The position numbers and the translations under genes were made by a program. Positions 26,253 to 34,517 of a DNA stretch of 64,000 nt are shown here, piece by piece. Every line of letters starts with the position of its first letter. Position 1 is the stretch's first letter. Location of the stretch: positions 146,523 to 210,522 of the forward strand of contig JAPVXR010000005.1 of NCBI GenBank assembly GCA_027214385.1, read 5' to 3'. The stretch comes from Cryomorphaceae bacterium 1068 (GTDB lineage: Bacteria > Bacteroidota > Bacteroidia > Flavobacteriales_D > Cryomorphaceae). Under the pieces are notes generated by a model, which worked only from the letters and a program-made list of their open reading frames with translations, did no database searches and was not told where the DNA came from.

Positions 26253-27899
26253 ATGAATAAAGTATTTACTCTTTTTACCTTCCTATTCATTCTTTCAGTT
26301 TCCGCTCAGGTAGTAGAAACTTCTGTTACCACTGTAGATTTTGAGATGGTCGATTACGGTGAGCCCGAAAACATTTCAATTGAACTTATCAATTTGTCAA
26401 ATGAAGAAGTTCTAATAGAGGAGATACTGTTTTTTGATATTTACGAGAGTTCTCCCTTTCAAATCAGCGATATTCCAAGTTCTATTCCTGCAAGTAGTAT
26501 GGTCACCCTGGAGGTCGTATTTGATCCCGTTCACAATATTGACCATAATACCGAGATGATTATTAAAACCTCGGGAAACAGAGGCGCAATTGCCGTAGAC
26601 TTAAGAGGTGTATGTGATTACCCTGGTGATTACTACGATGACACTTTTGATGAAATAGACGAAGATTTGAAAGAAGCTTTGAGCGATATTTTGAGTGATG
26701 GGTACATTACTTTAGGCTATGGCTTAGCTCGCGACAAAATGTACATGGAAATCGATAATCAACGGTTGAATGGACAAGGTTCTGTCCAGAATCGCCTTAC
26801 CCGATCATATATTGGTACAGATGCAGTAGGCTACACAAGCCGCCAAGACGCTCAGAACAATTATAATCTAAATACGGAACATACCTTTCCCCAAGGAAAT
26901 TTCAACAGTGCTGATCCAATGGTATCAGATATTCACCATCTTTTTGTGACTGATGTCAACGCTAATTCGACTAGAGGTAATCTTCGGTTCGGAAATGTGG
27001 TGAGCGGAGTAGACTGGAGTGAAGGCGGGAGCCAAAGAGGATTTAATGCATCGGGTGAGCTGGTTTTCGAACCGCGTGATGAACAAAAAGGTTTGTCAGC
27101 GAGAGCCATACTTTATTTTGTCACCAACTACCAAAATTTTGGAGGGCACCTTTCTGCAGATATGGAAAATGCTATGAGAGAATGGCATTTTGAATTTCCT
27201 CCGACTGAGGTTGACCTTCAGCGTAGTGAAGATATATTCGCCTACCAGAATAACCGAAATCCCTTTGCTGAATATCCGCAGATGGTGAATAGAATTTTCT
27301 CCTTTCGTACTGACCAAAATCGACCAAATGTTGGTGAGCTGGAGATCAGTCATACCGAAGTCAATTTTGGAACGGTAGTAGGAGAGTCTGCTGATTTTAA
27401 CATTGTGTTGGCCAATACAGGCGAGCGATTTTTCAGCGTATCGGATATTGAAGTGGGTGGTGAAGGGTTTAGTTTGGCTGATGGGCAGGACGTGAGCTTT
27501 GTAATCAGTCAGGGAGAATCTGCTGAAATTAAAGTCAATTTCAATCCTTCAATTGTTCAAGGTCTGTCAAACGGGGCGTTGGTTTTCAATACTAATTTAC
27601 CAAACTCCGAACCCGTCACTATTCCTTTGACTGCTGACGGTGTTCTTGGCTTGAGCAACCTGACTGACTTAGGCATTGTTCTTCACCCGAATCCCGCTCA
27701 AGATGTTTTCCGTCTAAGCGGAAATACTAGCGACATTCAAGCGGTTCAATTGCTGGACATCAGAGGTCGAGAAGTGATGGCTTATGCCACCCCTTCTTCA
27801 GTTTATCCTTTGGAATCAGTTGCGAATGGAATCTACCTCGTGAAGGTATATTTCAAGAATGGTTCGTATGGTATTCAGAGATTGGCAGTAGGCCGCTAG
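26253..27899 (+). CDS. Secreted endonuclease I family nuclease with T9SS sorting domain
   Basis: 548 residues. Signal peptide (MNKVFTLFTFLFILSVSAQ); a choice-of-anchor D-like Ig domain (~20-115); an endonuclease I (EndA/NucM-type) domain (~125-345) with the catalytic His in 'LNTEHTFPQG' and 'DIHHLFVTDVNANSTRGNLRFG'; a second choice-of-anchor D domain (~360-465); and a T9SS type A sorting domain (LHPNPAQDVFRLSG). Exported to the surface or medium, where such nucleases degrade DNA/RNA for nutrients. Its stop shares CTAG with the convergent DnaQ gene. Confidence 0.92.
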   Translation: MNKVFTLFTFLFILSVSAQVVETSVTTVDFEMVDYGEPENISIELINLSNEEVLIEEILFFDIYESSPFQISDIPSSIPASSMVTLEVVFDPVHNIDHNTEMIIKTSGNRGAIAVDLRGVCDYPGDYYDDTFDEIDEDLKEALSDILSDGYITLGYGLARDKMYMEIDNQRLNGQGSVQNRLTRSYIGTDAVGYTSRQDAQNNYNLNTEHTFPQGNFNSADPMVSDIHHLFVTDVNANSTRGNLRFGNVVSGVDWSEGGSQRGFNASGELVFEPRDEQKGLSARAILYFVTNYQNFGGHLSADMENAMREWHFEFPPTEVDLQRSEDIFAYQNNRNPFAEYPQMVNRIFSFRTDQNRPNVGELEISHTEVNFGTVVGESADFNIVLANTGERFFSVSDIEVGGEGFSLADGQDVSFVISQGESAEIKVNFNPSIVQGLSNGALVFNTNLPNSEPVTIPLTADGVLGLSNLTDLGIVLHPNPAQDVFRLSGNTSDIQAVQLLDIRGREVMAYATPSSVYPLESVANGIYLVKVYFKNGSYGIQRLAVGR

Positions 27900-29206
27900 T
27901 CGAAGTAGAGCATTTTTTGATACCGCCCTTTTTCTGTGTACTTGCGTATAACGAGCTCCAATTCGGGTAGATGTTCGAACGTTTTGATAAGATCATCTTC
28001 ACTGATGTATCCATCGTTGTTTTCGCTATCCACAAACCCGTAGCCCACCACATGGGTTCCTCTTACGTATACTACAGAGTTCTCGGAGGCTGAACGTCCT
28101 TCGTCTACGATGAGGTATTCGGTCTCAGGGAATATGGATTTACCTTCGCCTTCGAACGCCGAGGTCAAATCAAGAGTGGGGGTGTTGTGCTTTCCATTCT
28201 TGATATAATCAATTTCGATACCCGAAGTGCTCGAGAGCTCTTTAAAATAATCCAAACCTTCAAAAAAGCTCGTGAAATAAAGTTCGGCTTTTTGATCTTT
28301 CCTGATTTTCTCCAAGGTAAGTTTGACTACCTCTGCTTCTGACTTTAGGTAAGCCGCAAATCTAGGCTTGATGCTAAATTTGCCTGCATTGAATTGAGGT
28401 TTTTCGTTCAGAACTTCATAAGCCTCGTCAAGCTGAGAAAGCAGGTCGCTACCAAGTGGAGACCAGTCAATGCGGTGAAGATCTTTAAGAAGGTCTTGAC
28501 CCGATTTACTGTCAACTTCCGAGAGTTTTTTGCACACATCGGTTAGCATATGTTGAGAGCGCTTTACGTAGACCACCTCGTCTTTCTGATTGTAAAATCT
28601 AAATACACCACTTTCATCGGGAATGGAATCAATCAGTTCTTCGTCAATAAGCGGACTCGCAATCATTGCGAAATCAGGTTTTCCAAAATTGAGATCAAAC
28701 AGATCTTTTTGACTCTCCTTTTGGATGATTTTCTCAAAAAGTATGGTAGTTGCTTTTGCATCTACACCAGCCCTATGATGACCTTCCAGAGCGATAGAAA
28801 GTTCAGCAGTTATTTTACCCAAACTATACGACGGTAGTCCGGGGAATGCTTTTCGGCTCAACTGAACCGTACACATTTTACGGCGGCTAAACTCCATACC
28901 GATTTTGCGAAATTCCTCTCGAATAAAACGATAGTCAAAGTTTACGTTGTGAGCTATGAAAATTGTATTCGCTGTAAAACGGTCAAATTTTTCCGCTATC
29001 TCGCTGAAAAGCGGAGCATCTGCAACCATTTTATCAGAAATGCCCGTCAAGCGCTGTACGAATGGAGGTATCGGACGTTCTGGATTAACCAGGGTTTCGA
29101 AAGTGTCAATTACTTTCTCACCATCATGTTTAATAGCGGCTATTTCGGTGATCCGACCCGTGTTTTTATTTCCACCTGTCGTTTCAATATCTACAATTAC
29201 GTACAT
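27896..29206 (-). CDS. DnaQ-like 3'-5' exonuclease fused to a degenerate GIY-YIG/UvrC-like region
   Basis: 436 residues. The N-terminal DEDDh exonuclease domain has ExoI 'VIVDIETTG', ExoII 'FIAHNVNFDYRFI' and ExoIII 'HRAGVDAKATTILF' (~1-170). Residues ~190-225 read 'IPDESGVFRFYNQKDEVVYVKRS', which follows GIY-YIG spacing (GVF...VYV) but lacks the catalytic Tyr/Arg pair. A UvrC/Cho-like helical part follows (~225-340). Proteins with exonuclease plus GIY-YIG occur in Bacteroidota and may act in repair; this one probably keeps only the exonuclease. The ATG at 29206 directly precedes the exonuclease fold. Confidence 0.88.
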   Translation of the reverse strand: MYVIVDIETTGGNKNTGRITEIAAIKHDGEKVIDTFETLVNPERPIPPFVQRLTGISDKMVADAPLFSEIAEKFDRFTANTIFIAHNVNFDYRFIREEFRKIGMEFSRRKMCTVQLSRKAFPGLPSYSLGKITAELSIALEGHHRAGVDAKATTILFEKIIQKESQKDLFDLNFGKPDFAMIASPLIDEELIDSIPDESGVFRFYNQKDEVVYVKRSQHMLTDVCKKLSEVDSKSGQDLLKDLHRIDWSPLGSDLLSQLDEAYEVLNEKPQFNAGKFSIKPRFAAYLKSEAEVVKLTLEKIRKDQKAELYFTSFFEGLDYFKELSSTSGIEIDYIKNGKHNTPTLDLTSAFEGEGKSIFPETEYLIVDEGRSASENSVVYVRGTHVVGYGFVDSENNDGYISEDDLIKTFEHLPELELVIRKYTEKGRYQKMLYFD

Positions 29207-29281
29207 CTCTTTAATCAGTGCAAAGGTATTTAATCCGGGCATCCTTGGCGTAACTCTTGTTAATTTTCGGTTCTTTGCCCT

Positions 29282-29848
29282 ATGATAAGTGCATTGTTTA
29301 CGCAGTTATGTGTTTGGTGGTTCAAATTAAGTGGATGGGGTTTCAAAGGAACAATTCCTGCAGACAAAAAGCAGTATGTCCTTGTAGTGGCTCCTCACAC
29401 CAGCAATATTGATTTTTTCGTAGGGGTGGCAGCGAGAAAACTACTCAAGATCAACGTGAAGTACTTGGCAAAAAAGGAACTATTTAAATTCCCATTTCGT
29501 GGTCTTTTCTTGGGGCTCGGTGGCTATCCAGTTGATCGATCAAAGAATAATTCATTGGTAGATCAGGTCGTTGGGTTCTTCAATGGCTCCGACGATTTTG
29601 CTCTTTGTGTTACTCCTGAAGGAACCCGTCAAAAGACGGACACGTTGAAGACCGGGTTTTATGTCATGGCGCAAAAAGCAAAGGTGCCTATTGTTCTGGT
29701 TGGGTTCGATTTTGCCTTGAAAAAGGTAGTAATCAGTGAGTTTTTTGAGCCCGCCGGGAATATGGAAGAGGATTTGAACCATATGCGGGAATTTTTTGAA
29801 AAGATTACTCCCAAGCACCCCGAACTGACCATGTATCAACAATCTTGA
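29282..29848 (+). CDS. PlsC-like 1-acylglycerol-3-phosphate acyltransferase family
   Basis: 188 residues, shorter than typical PlsC (~240). The catalytic H(X4)D is in 'APHTSNIDFFVGV' (~38-43), the glycine-rich lipid-site block is 'GGYPVDRSKNN' (~80), and the third block is 'VTPEGTRQKTDTLKTGF' (~112-128). It transfers acyl chains to a lysophospholipid or related acceptor at the inner membrane. An N-terminal amphipathic segment (1-25) may bind membrane. Acceptor unknown. Confidence 0.88.
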   Translation: MISALFTQLCVWWFKLSGWGFKGTIPADKKQYVLVVAPHTSNIDFFVGVAARKLLKINVKYLAKKELFKFPFRGLFLGLGGYPVDRSKNNSLVDQVVGFFNGSDDFALCVTPEGTRQKTDTLKTGFYVMAQKAKVPIVLVGFDFALKKVVISEFFEPAGNMEEDLNHMREFFEKITPKHPELTMYQQS

Positions 29849-30056
29849 TCAAAATTAGGTTGCAGAAATTCAGGCTGTTATAGACGTATCGGTTTTTGCA
29901 AGGCCATTTTATCAACATGGATTTTTTATTCACATTACGCATATGTTAGCATCGTGTTGAGTACTTTTAAAGCATACTTAATGTTTAAGTAACACGAACT
30001 TGAAACCAGTGTCTCTCTCGGAGACAGATTTCTTTAACCCAATAAATCACTTTGCA

Positions 30057-30320
30057 ATGGATAGATACGACAGTCTTATTTTGGAAATCATACAGGAGCA
30101 CAAACGACAGACGACAGACAAATCCAAAATTAGGTTGCGGAGCTTAGAGACAAAGTTTTGGAAGGAAGTAGAATCTCATTCAGATTTGAGCTTAGGCCAA
30201 GGACGAGTGGGAGAGAGGATCACCAATTTATACCTGAAAGGACTTATTGAAAACAAAGGTGGGTATGGTTTGACCCGAAAGGGAAGAGCTCAGTTGGAGA
30301 CTGCTAACACCCACGCTTAA
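30057..30320 (+). CDS. Small winged-helix-like protein, unknown function
   Basis: 87 residues. The pattern 'YDSLILEIIQEHKRQ' then 'QGRVGERITNLYLKGLIENKGGYGLTRKGRAQL' resembles a winged helix: helix, recognition helix, and a beta wing ending in 'YGLTRKGR'. It may bind nucleic acid. ATG at 30057 is preferred; an in-frame TTG at 30000 would add 19 residues without clear structure. A terminator follows at 30346. No partner gene nearby. Confidence 0.7.
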   Translation: MDRYDSLILEIIQEHKRQTTDKSKIRLRSLETKFWKEVESHSDLSLGQGRVGERITNLYLKGLIENKGGYGLTRKGRAQLETANTHA

Positions 30321-30345
30321 CACGCATAGATACTAGCGCATTTCG

Positions 30346-30373
30346 AGGCTGTCCTTTATAGGGCGGCCTTTTT
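30346..30373 (+). terminator. Intrinsic terminator of the small winged-helix gene
   Basis: A 10-bp stem with two G-U pairs, AGGCTGTCCT / AGGGCGGCCT, with the 4-nt loop TTAT, is followed by TTTTT. It lies 25 bp after the stop at 30320 and fits a plus-strand terminator. Confidence 0.75.
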
Positions 30374-30462
30374 CATTTCTCATACCTTTTCTATCCATCG
30401 ATTATTAACAGTCGTTTATAAGTGTTGTGAATAGCTTGTGAGAAACACCACCAATGAATTTC

Positions 30463-30492
30463 TTGCTATTCCCGTATCCATTCCTACCTTAG
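30463..30492 (+). promoter_or_regulatory. Promoter TTG-N19-TACCTTAG for a gene-free transcript
   Basis: TTG at 30463-30465 and TACCTTAG at 30485-30492 (7 of 8 to TAnnTTTG) are spaced by exactly 19 bp, the commonest Bacteroidota spacing. Transcription would start near 30499. The next protein gene is over 540 bp downstream. Confidence 0.55.
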
Positions 30493-30498
30493 TGTCAG

Positions 30499-30931
30499 TC
30501 AACGAAGAGATAGTTGGTTTACCAAGCGAGGTAAGACTTTCGTTGAAGTAGTTGAAAGTGAGAAATCACTGCTTTAATTAGCTTTTCGACTGGTCTGCGA
30601 TACATGATGAAAGGGTTTGACTTCGGTGAAATCTGAAACGATTAAGTTCGCAAAAGTCATTATCAGAAGGAGTAATCCTGCGAAGGATGTCTCCGATAGA
30701 CATTTTCTCTTTTGAAAGAAGTGCGCTTTGAAATCTACGGATAGAGAAGCACCCATAACACTTCCTATGCGGCCTGGCCATTGGCGAAGTCGCGATAAAG
30801 AAGAAATCTTCGATTGAAGTTAGATCATGGCTCTTAGGGGCATATGTGAAATTAATGAACTGTTAGTTGGCCATTGAAAAAGGCTAAGGCTTTTTTGAAT
30901 GAGGCGGAACAAAGATTCTTTGTTCCGCCTT
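30499..30931 (+). ncRNA. Candidate structured non-coding RNA, ~430 nt
   Basis: This interval has no protein frame but many nested hairpins. Right at the predicted start, TCAACGAA (30499) pairs with TTCGTTGA (30539), enclosing TTGG-TTTA-CCAA. Next come AGTGA-GAAA-TCACT (30557-30570, a GNRA tetraloop), TTCGCA/TGCGAA (30647 with 30679), ATGTCT-CCGAT-AGACAT (30687-30703), GAAGA-AA-TCTTC near 30800, and a final 13-bp stem AGGCGGAACAAAG/CTTTGTTCCGCCT (30902-30930). It lacks the conserved boxes I know for RNase P RNA, tmRNA or SRP RNA. It could instead be a long structured leader of the PhoH gene. Function unknown. Confidence 0.45.
30877..30930 (+). terminator. Double terminator-like element
   Basis: First AAAAAG-GCTAAGG-CTTTTTT (30877-30896), an A/U-rich stem running into T residues, then a perfect 13-bp stem with a 3-nt loop (30902-30930). 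The second has only a weak T run (TACTGTTTTA). Together they likely end transcription before the PhoH gene. Confidence 0.6.
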
Positions 30932-31040
30932 ACTGTTTTATAGCCCCTGATACTTTCCACGCTTTCTTGTGAATAAGTGGGTTTTGCATTCGGCTCAACC
31001 CGAGCTGATGCTTCTACCTTTAAAGCAGATAATGATCTAG

Positions 31041-32396
31041 ATGGCTACACGAAAAACCACCCCTACCAAAGGTAAGAGCAAGAAAATTTTTGTACTTGAT
31101 ACCTCCGTCATTCTATACGACAGCAATGCGATCAAGAACTTTGAGGAGAATGACATAGCCATTCCGATTCAAGTATTGGAAGAGCTCGATAATTTTAAAA
31201 AGGGAAACGAGACCGTAAACTTCGAAGCGAGGGAATTTATCCGATTTGTAGATGATATAGCCAAAGAGAAACTGATCAATGATTGGGTTCCTCTAAATGG
31301 AAGAACAACGGGTAATTTTAAAGTAATACTTCACACACAAAAGAGCCGGATTAATTCTGAAACCGTTTTTGACGATAGCAAATACGACAATAAAATTCTC
31401 GATTGTGCTTTGAGTCTTAAGGATGAAAATCCCGATAAGAAGGTGATCTTGGTATCTAAGGATATATGCCTCAGGCTTAAAGCAAAAGCACTTAACCTTG
31501 CCGCGGAGGACTATGAGACCGGAAAGGTGAAAGATGTCAAAACGATAGATCAGAGACATCTTCAAGTCGATAAGGCAAGTGAAGCGTTAATCGATAAGCT
31601 TTATGCTGCGGGTATCGGAGATCCCAAGCAACTGAAGAAAAAGAAGCTATATGCCAATCAGTATTTTATTCTAAAGCACAGAAGCAAGTCAGTGCTTGCG
31701 CATTATAACAAGGACGAGTCGATTCTAGAACGCGTAAAGGATGAAGAAGCTTATGGAATAAAGGCATTGAACGCAGAGCAGAGCTTCGCTTTGAACGCTT
31801 TAATGAATCCATCGATAAAACTGGTTACTATTCAAGGTATGGCAGGTACAGGAAAGACGCTCCTCGCTCTTGCAGCTGCGCTAGAACAGCGTTCCGATTA
31901 TCGCCAAATTTTCGTTGCCAGACCGGTCATCCCTTTGAGCAATAGAGATTTGGGGTATTTGCCGGGAGATATCAAGTCAAAACTTGATCCTTATATGCAG
32001 TCGCTTTGGGACAACTTGAATTTTATCAAAGGGCAATTCAAGCCGACTGATAGGAATTACAAGCGCATTGAAACCATGTTAGAGACTGAAAAAATTGCCA
32101 TTTCACCTTTGGCTTATATCCGTGGTAGAAGCTTGGTAAAGATTTTCTTCATCATTGACGAGGCTCAGAACTTGACCCCACACGAAATTAAAACCATTAT
32201 TTCCAGAGCGGGTGATGATACCAAGATTGTCTTCACCGGTGATATTCATCAAATTGATACACCATATCTTGATGCTCAAAGTAATGGTCTATCGTATTTG
32301 ATAGACAAAGTAAGAGATCATCCAATCGCCGCTCATATTGCTCTTCAGAAAGGAGAGCGGTCCGAATTAGCTAACGTTGCCAACGAATATTTATAA
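31041..32396 (+). CDS. PhoH family ATPase with N-terminal PIN domain
   Basis: 451 residues. The PIN domain (~14-140) has the acidic start 'KKIFVLDTSVILYDS' and later 'DNKILDCAL'. The PhoH ATPase (~240-450) has Walker A 'IQGMAGTGKTLLALA' (~268) and Walker B 'FFIIDEAQNLTPHE' (~373) with 'KIVFTGDIHQID'. PIN-PhoH proteins are RNA helicase/ribonuclease-like enzymes (YlaK, PhoH2). Cytoplasmic RNA processing is inferred. ATG at 31041. The peptidyl-prolyl isomerase gene follows after 2 bp, so they are probably cotranscribed. Confidence 0.92.
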   Translation: MATRKTTPTKGKSKKIFVLDTSVILYDSNAIKNFEENDIAIPIQVLEELDNFKKGNETVNFEAREFIRFVDDIAKEKLINDWVPLNGRTTGNFKVILHTQKSRINSETVFDDSKYDNKILDCALSLKDENPDKKVILVSKDICLRLKAKALNLAAEDYETGKVKDVKTIDQRHLQVDKASEALIDKLYAAGIGDPKQLKKKKLYANQYFILKHRSKSVLAHYNKDESILERVKDEEAYGIKALNAEQSFALNALMNPSIKLVTIQGMAGTGKTLLALAAALEQRSDYRQIFVARPVIPLSNRDLGYLPGDIKSKLDPYMQSLWDNLNFIKGQFKPTDRNYKRIETMLETEKIAISPLAYIRGRSLVKIFFIIDEAQNLTPHEIKTIISRAGDDTKIVFTGDIHQIDTPYLDAQSNGLSYLIDKVRDHPIAAHIALQKGERSELANVANEYL

Positions 32397-32398
32397 TC

Positions 32399-33028
32399 AT
32401 GAAAAAAAGTCTTGTCCTATTCGCAATCATGGGTATTTTTGCTGCTTGCACGGAAAACAATACACCTCAAAAAACTGAGGAGCCTGCTGAAGTGCAACCT
32501 GAAAAATTAATCGAAGAAGAAACTCCTGAACCTATACCTATGGAATACGTCGTAATTGAAACCAATAAAGGAAATATTAGCCTAGAGCTAGACCCCAATA
32601 AAGCACCTATTACGGTTGCTAATTTCATGGCTTATGTGGATGCCGGCTTTTATGACAATACTGTATTTCATCGTGTAATCGATGGATTTATGATTCAAGG
32701 CGGAGGCTTCACAGACGAAGGAGATAGAAAAGAGACCAGAGACCCAATCATATTGGAAAGCGAAAACGGTCTCAAGAATGACGTAGGCACCATTGCCATG
32801 GCACGCACAAATGCACCAAACAGCGCTACTGCACAGTTTTTTATTAATCTGAAGGACAATGGATTTTTGAATTATGCACCGGGAAATGCAGGATATGCTG
32901 TTTTTGGTAAGGTTACCTCAGGAATGGACGTTGTGAATGAGATTAGAAAAGCTGAAACAACTGTGAAGAAAGGCATGAGTGACTGGCCGGAAGAGGAAGT
33001 TATCATGACAAAAGTCTATCGAGAATAA
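32399..33028 (+). CDS. Cyclophilin-type peptidyl-prolyl isomerase lipoprotein
   Basis: 209 residues. Lipoprotein signal with the box 'GIFAACTEN' (Cys ~17), a Pro/Glu-rich linker (~20-45), then a cyclophilin domain: 'VIETNKGNISLELDPNKAPITVANF', 'FYDNTVFHRVIDGFMIQGG', 'GTIAMARTNAPNSATAQFFINL' and 'AVFGKVTSGMDVV'. The Arg of 'FHRVI' and 'SATAQFFI' are the active-site elements. It isomerises prolyl bonds in the periplasm. Two bp after phoH. Confidence 0.93.
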   Translation: MKKSLVLFAIMGIFAACTENNTPQKTEEPAEVQPEKLIEEETPEPIPMEYVVIETNKGNISLELDPNKAPITVANFMAYVDAGFYDNTVFHRVIDGFMIQGGGFTDEGDRKETRDPIILESENGLKNDVGTIAMARTNAPNSATAQFFINLKDNGFLNYAPGNAGYAVFGKVTSGMDVVNEIRKAETTVKKGMSDWPEEEVIMTKVYRE

Positions 33029-33069
33029 AAGTTTCTTGGTTATTTCGCGTTTCCTTTAGAAACAGCTCA

Positions 33070-33594
33070 ATGAAATACCTTCTGCTCTTTCTTTCGCTGA
33101 CAGCCACTTTCGGAGTGGTGTTGGCTCAAAATTCTTTTCCTGCCGTTACGACAGAAACCATTCATGGCGAAACAGTTAATGTACCTGGAGCTTTTGAGGG
33201 AAGCTTTGTTCTAATAGGGGTAGGGACGGGCAAAAAAGCAGAAGATGACCTCAAAACTTGGCAAGTACCCATTTACAACAAGTTCATAGCCAAAACAGGA
33301 CTTATGGACGGTTTGTATGATGTAAAAGTTTGTTTTCTTCCCCTTTTTACCGGAGCCATGAAAATGGCCAAGAACCAAGTGGTCCAAAAGCTGCAGGAGA
33401 ACAATGAGAAGCTAGTACTAGATCATGTTTACGTCTATTCAGGCGAGCGCGAACCTTTCATTGATTTCGGAATAGAAGATAAAAAGCAGCCCTATTTCTA
33501 CCTTTTAAATCCCAAGGGGGAGATCGTTTGGAAAGGGGTAGGTGCTTTTAAACAGTCCTATTTTGATAGGATGGAAGAAATTCTTTCTCAATAA
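33070..33594 (+). CDS. Secreted protein of unknown function, possibly thioredoxin-like fold
   Basis: 174 residues with a clear signal peptide (MKYLLLFLSLTATFGVVLAQ). The mature part alternates strands and helices: 'GSFVLIGVGTGKKAEDDLKTWQ', 'DVKVCFLPLFTGAMKMAKNQV', 'YVYSGEREPFIDFGIEDKKQPYFYLLNPKGEIVWKG' in pieces. The last block, 'P.FYLLNPKGEIVWKG', resembles the end of thioredoxin-like redoxins. There is no CxxC; the single Cys is in 'KVCFLP'. Function not assignable. An intrinsic terminator follows. Confidence 0.75.
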   Translation: MKYLLLFLSLTATFGVVLAQNSFPAVTTETIHGETVNVPGAFEGSFVLIGVGTGKKAEDDLKTWQVPIYNKFIAKTGLMDGLYDVKVCFLPLFTGAMKMAKNQVVQKLQENNEKLVLDHVYVYSGEREPFIDFGIEDKKQPYFYLLNPKGEIVWKGVGAFKQSYFDRMEEILSQ

Positions 33595-33596
33595 AA

Positions 33597-33618
33597 AACC
33601 CGACTGATCAGCCGGGTT
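33597..33618 (+). terminator. Intrinsic terminator between convergent genes
   Basis: AACCCG-a-CTGA/TCAG-c-CGGGTT forms a 10-bp stem with one mismatch, preceded by six A and followed by a short T-containing tract. It serves the plus-strand gene ending at 33594 and possibly the small minus-strand gene ending at 33627. Confidence 0.7.
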
Positions 33619-33626
33619 CTAATATT

Positions 33627-33776
33627 TCAATCGATGATTACTGCATCGGGAAACTTTTCTTTCCAGAACTCATACTTAGTCATATCTCTGACAGTAATTA
33701 TCGTTTTATGATCAAGTCTAACTTTTATCTTTGGCTTGAGTTCCTTTATCTTATCTGTTTTCTTTCGTCTTGCCAT
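33627..33776 (-). CDS. Small basic protein, 49 residues
   Basis: An ATG (33776) opens a 49-codon frame ending TGA at 33627. The product begins 'MARRKKTDKIKELKPKIKVRLDHK' in two pieces and ends 'KEKFPDAVIID', is strongly basic in the N-terminal half, and has a single Trp. The frame fills the gap between the terminator and the CpeT gene, starts with ATG and has plausible amino acid composition, so it is more likely a real small gene than chance. Function unknown; the charge suggests ribosome or nucleic acid association. Confidence 0.55.
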   Translation of the reverse strand: MARRKKTDKIKELKPKIKVRLDHKTIITVRDMTKYEFWKEKFPDAVIID

Positions 33777-33856
33777 TTGAACTATCTTTATCTTAATAAC
33801 GTGTTAATAACCAACATGTTTTTGGATTTACCAAAACTTTAACAACTTTTTAAGTA

Positions 33857-34471
33857 TTAATCATTCTTTTTGAAAATATAACTTCCCTTTTCAGCACCCC
33901 ATACTTGGTTTCCTTCTTCATCATAACCTCTGTCCCAGCTTTCTAAAACACCCTTTATAATCTTAACTTCAGAGGTGGCATAACTCGCACCTCGAAGGCT
34001 GCTTTTGCATGTTCCTTTATTTGTACTTCCTGAATATTGAAAACCATCATAATTAAGAAAAACGGCGCATCCATCTTTGTACTTTAGGTCAAACTGATCC
34101 ATTTCCGCGAATGGTGAAACATCTTTCCAGGCACCTATGAATTTTTCTTCTTCTGGAATCATATAAATATCACTGCTAAATTGACCGTCTCCCATTTCTC
34201 TAACAAAGTAAACTCTTTGCCGGTATGGTTCATCAGGGGTAGAAGCTAAGGCCTGCTCAACATAGACCCATGCTCCTGTTTTCTTTTCAGGCCATATGCG
34301 CGTCATTTTTAAGCTGATATCAAAATAGGCCGAATCTTCAGCTGCTTGCTCAGCACTGGAAAACTCACCCGTCATCCATTGGAGTAGCTGATTGAAGTCT
34401 TCGCTTTGTTCTTGACTAAAACCAAACGATACACAAAGAATTAATAATGCCGAGATTGCACTCTTTTTCAT
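33857..34471 (-). CDS. CpeT/CpcT-like protein, secreted
   Basis: 204 residues with a signal peptide (ISALLILCVSFGFSQ). The body follows the CpeT/CpcT (DUF1001) plan: 'LLQWMTGEFSSAEQA' near the start, 'RIWPEKKTGAWVYVEQAL', 'PYRQRVYFV', 'FIGAWKD' and 'CAVFLNYDGFQYSGSTNKGTCKSSLRGA' in parts. In cyanobacteria these proteins attach bilins to phycobiliproteins. Bacteroidota homologues are exported and lack phycobilisome partners, so another small-molecule-binding role is likely. Gene is divergent from the methyltransferase-like gene. Confidence 0.85.
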   Translation of the reverse strand: MKKSAISALLILCVSFGFSQEQSEDFNQLLQWMTGEFSSAEQAAEDSAYFDISLKMTRIWPEKKTGAWVYVEQALASTPDEPYRQRVYFVREMGDGQFSSDIYMIPEEEKFIGAWKDVSPFAEMDQFDLKYKDGCAVFLNYDGFQYSGSTNKGTCKSSLRGASYATSEVKIIKGVLESWDRGYDEEGNQVWGAEKGSYIFKKND

Positions 34472-34517
34472 TACTTAGTATTTTCAGTAGTTCGGAAAGA
34501 TAACAAAAGAGACGACA

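Noticed and set aside
29850..30138. 14-bp exact direct repeat CAAAATTAGGTTGC at 29850 and 30125
   Set aside because: A 14-mer match is expected several times by chance in 64 kb, and the second copy lies inside a gene.
30574..30781. Two overlapping minus-strand frames in the gene-free interval
   Set aside because: No signal or domain, and the opposite-strand promoter and hairpins explain the region better.
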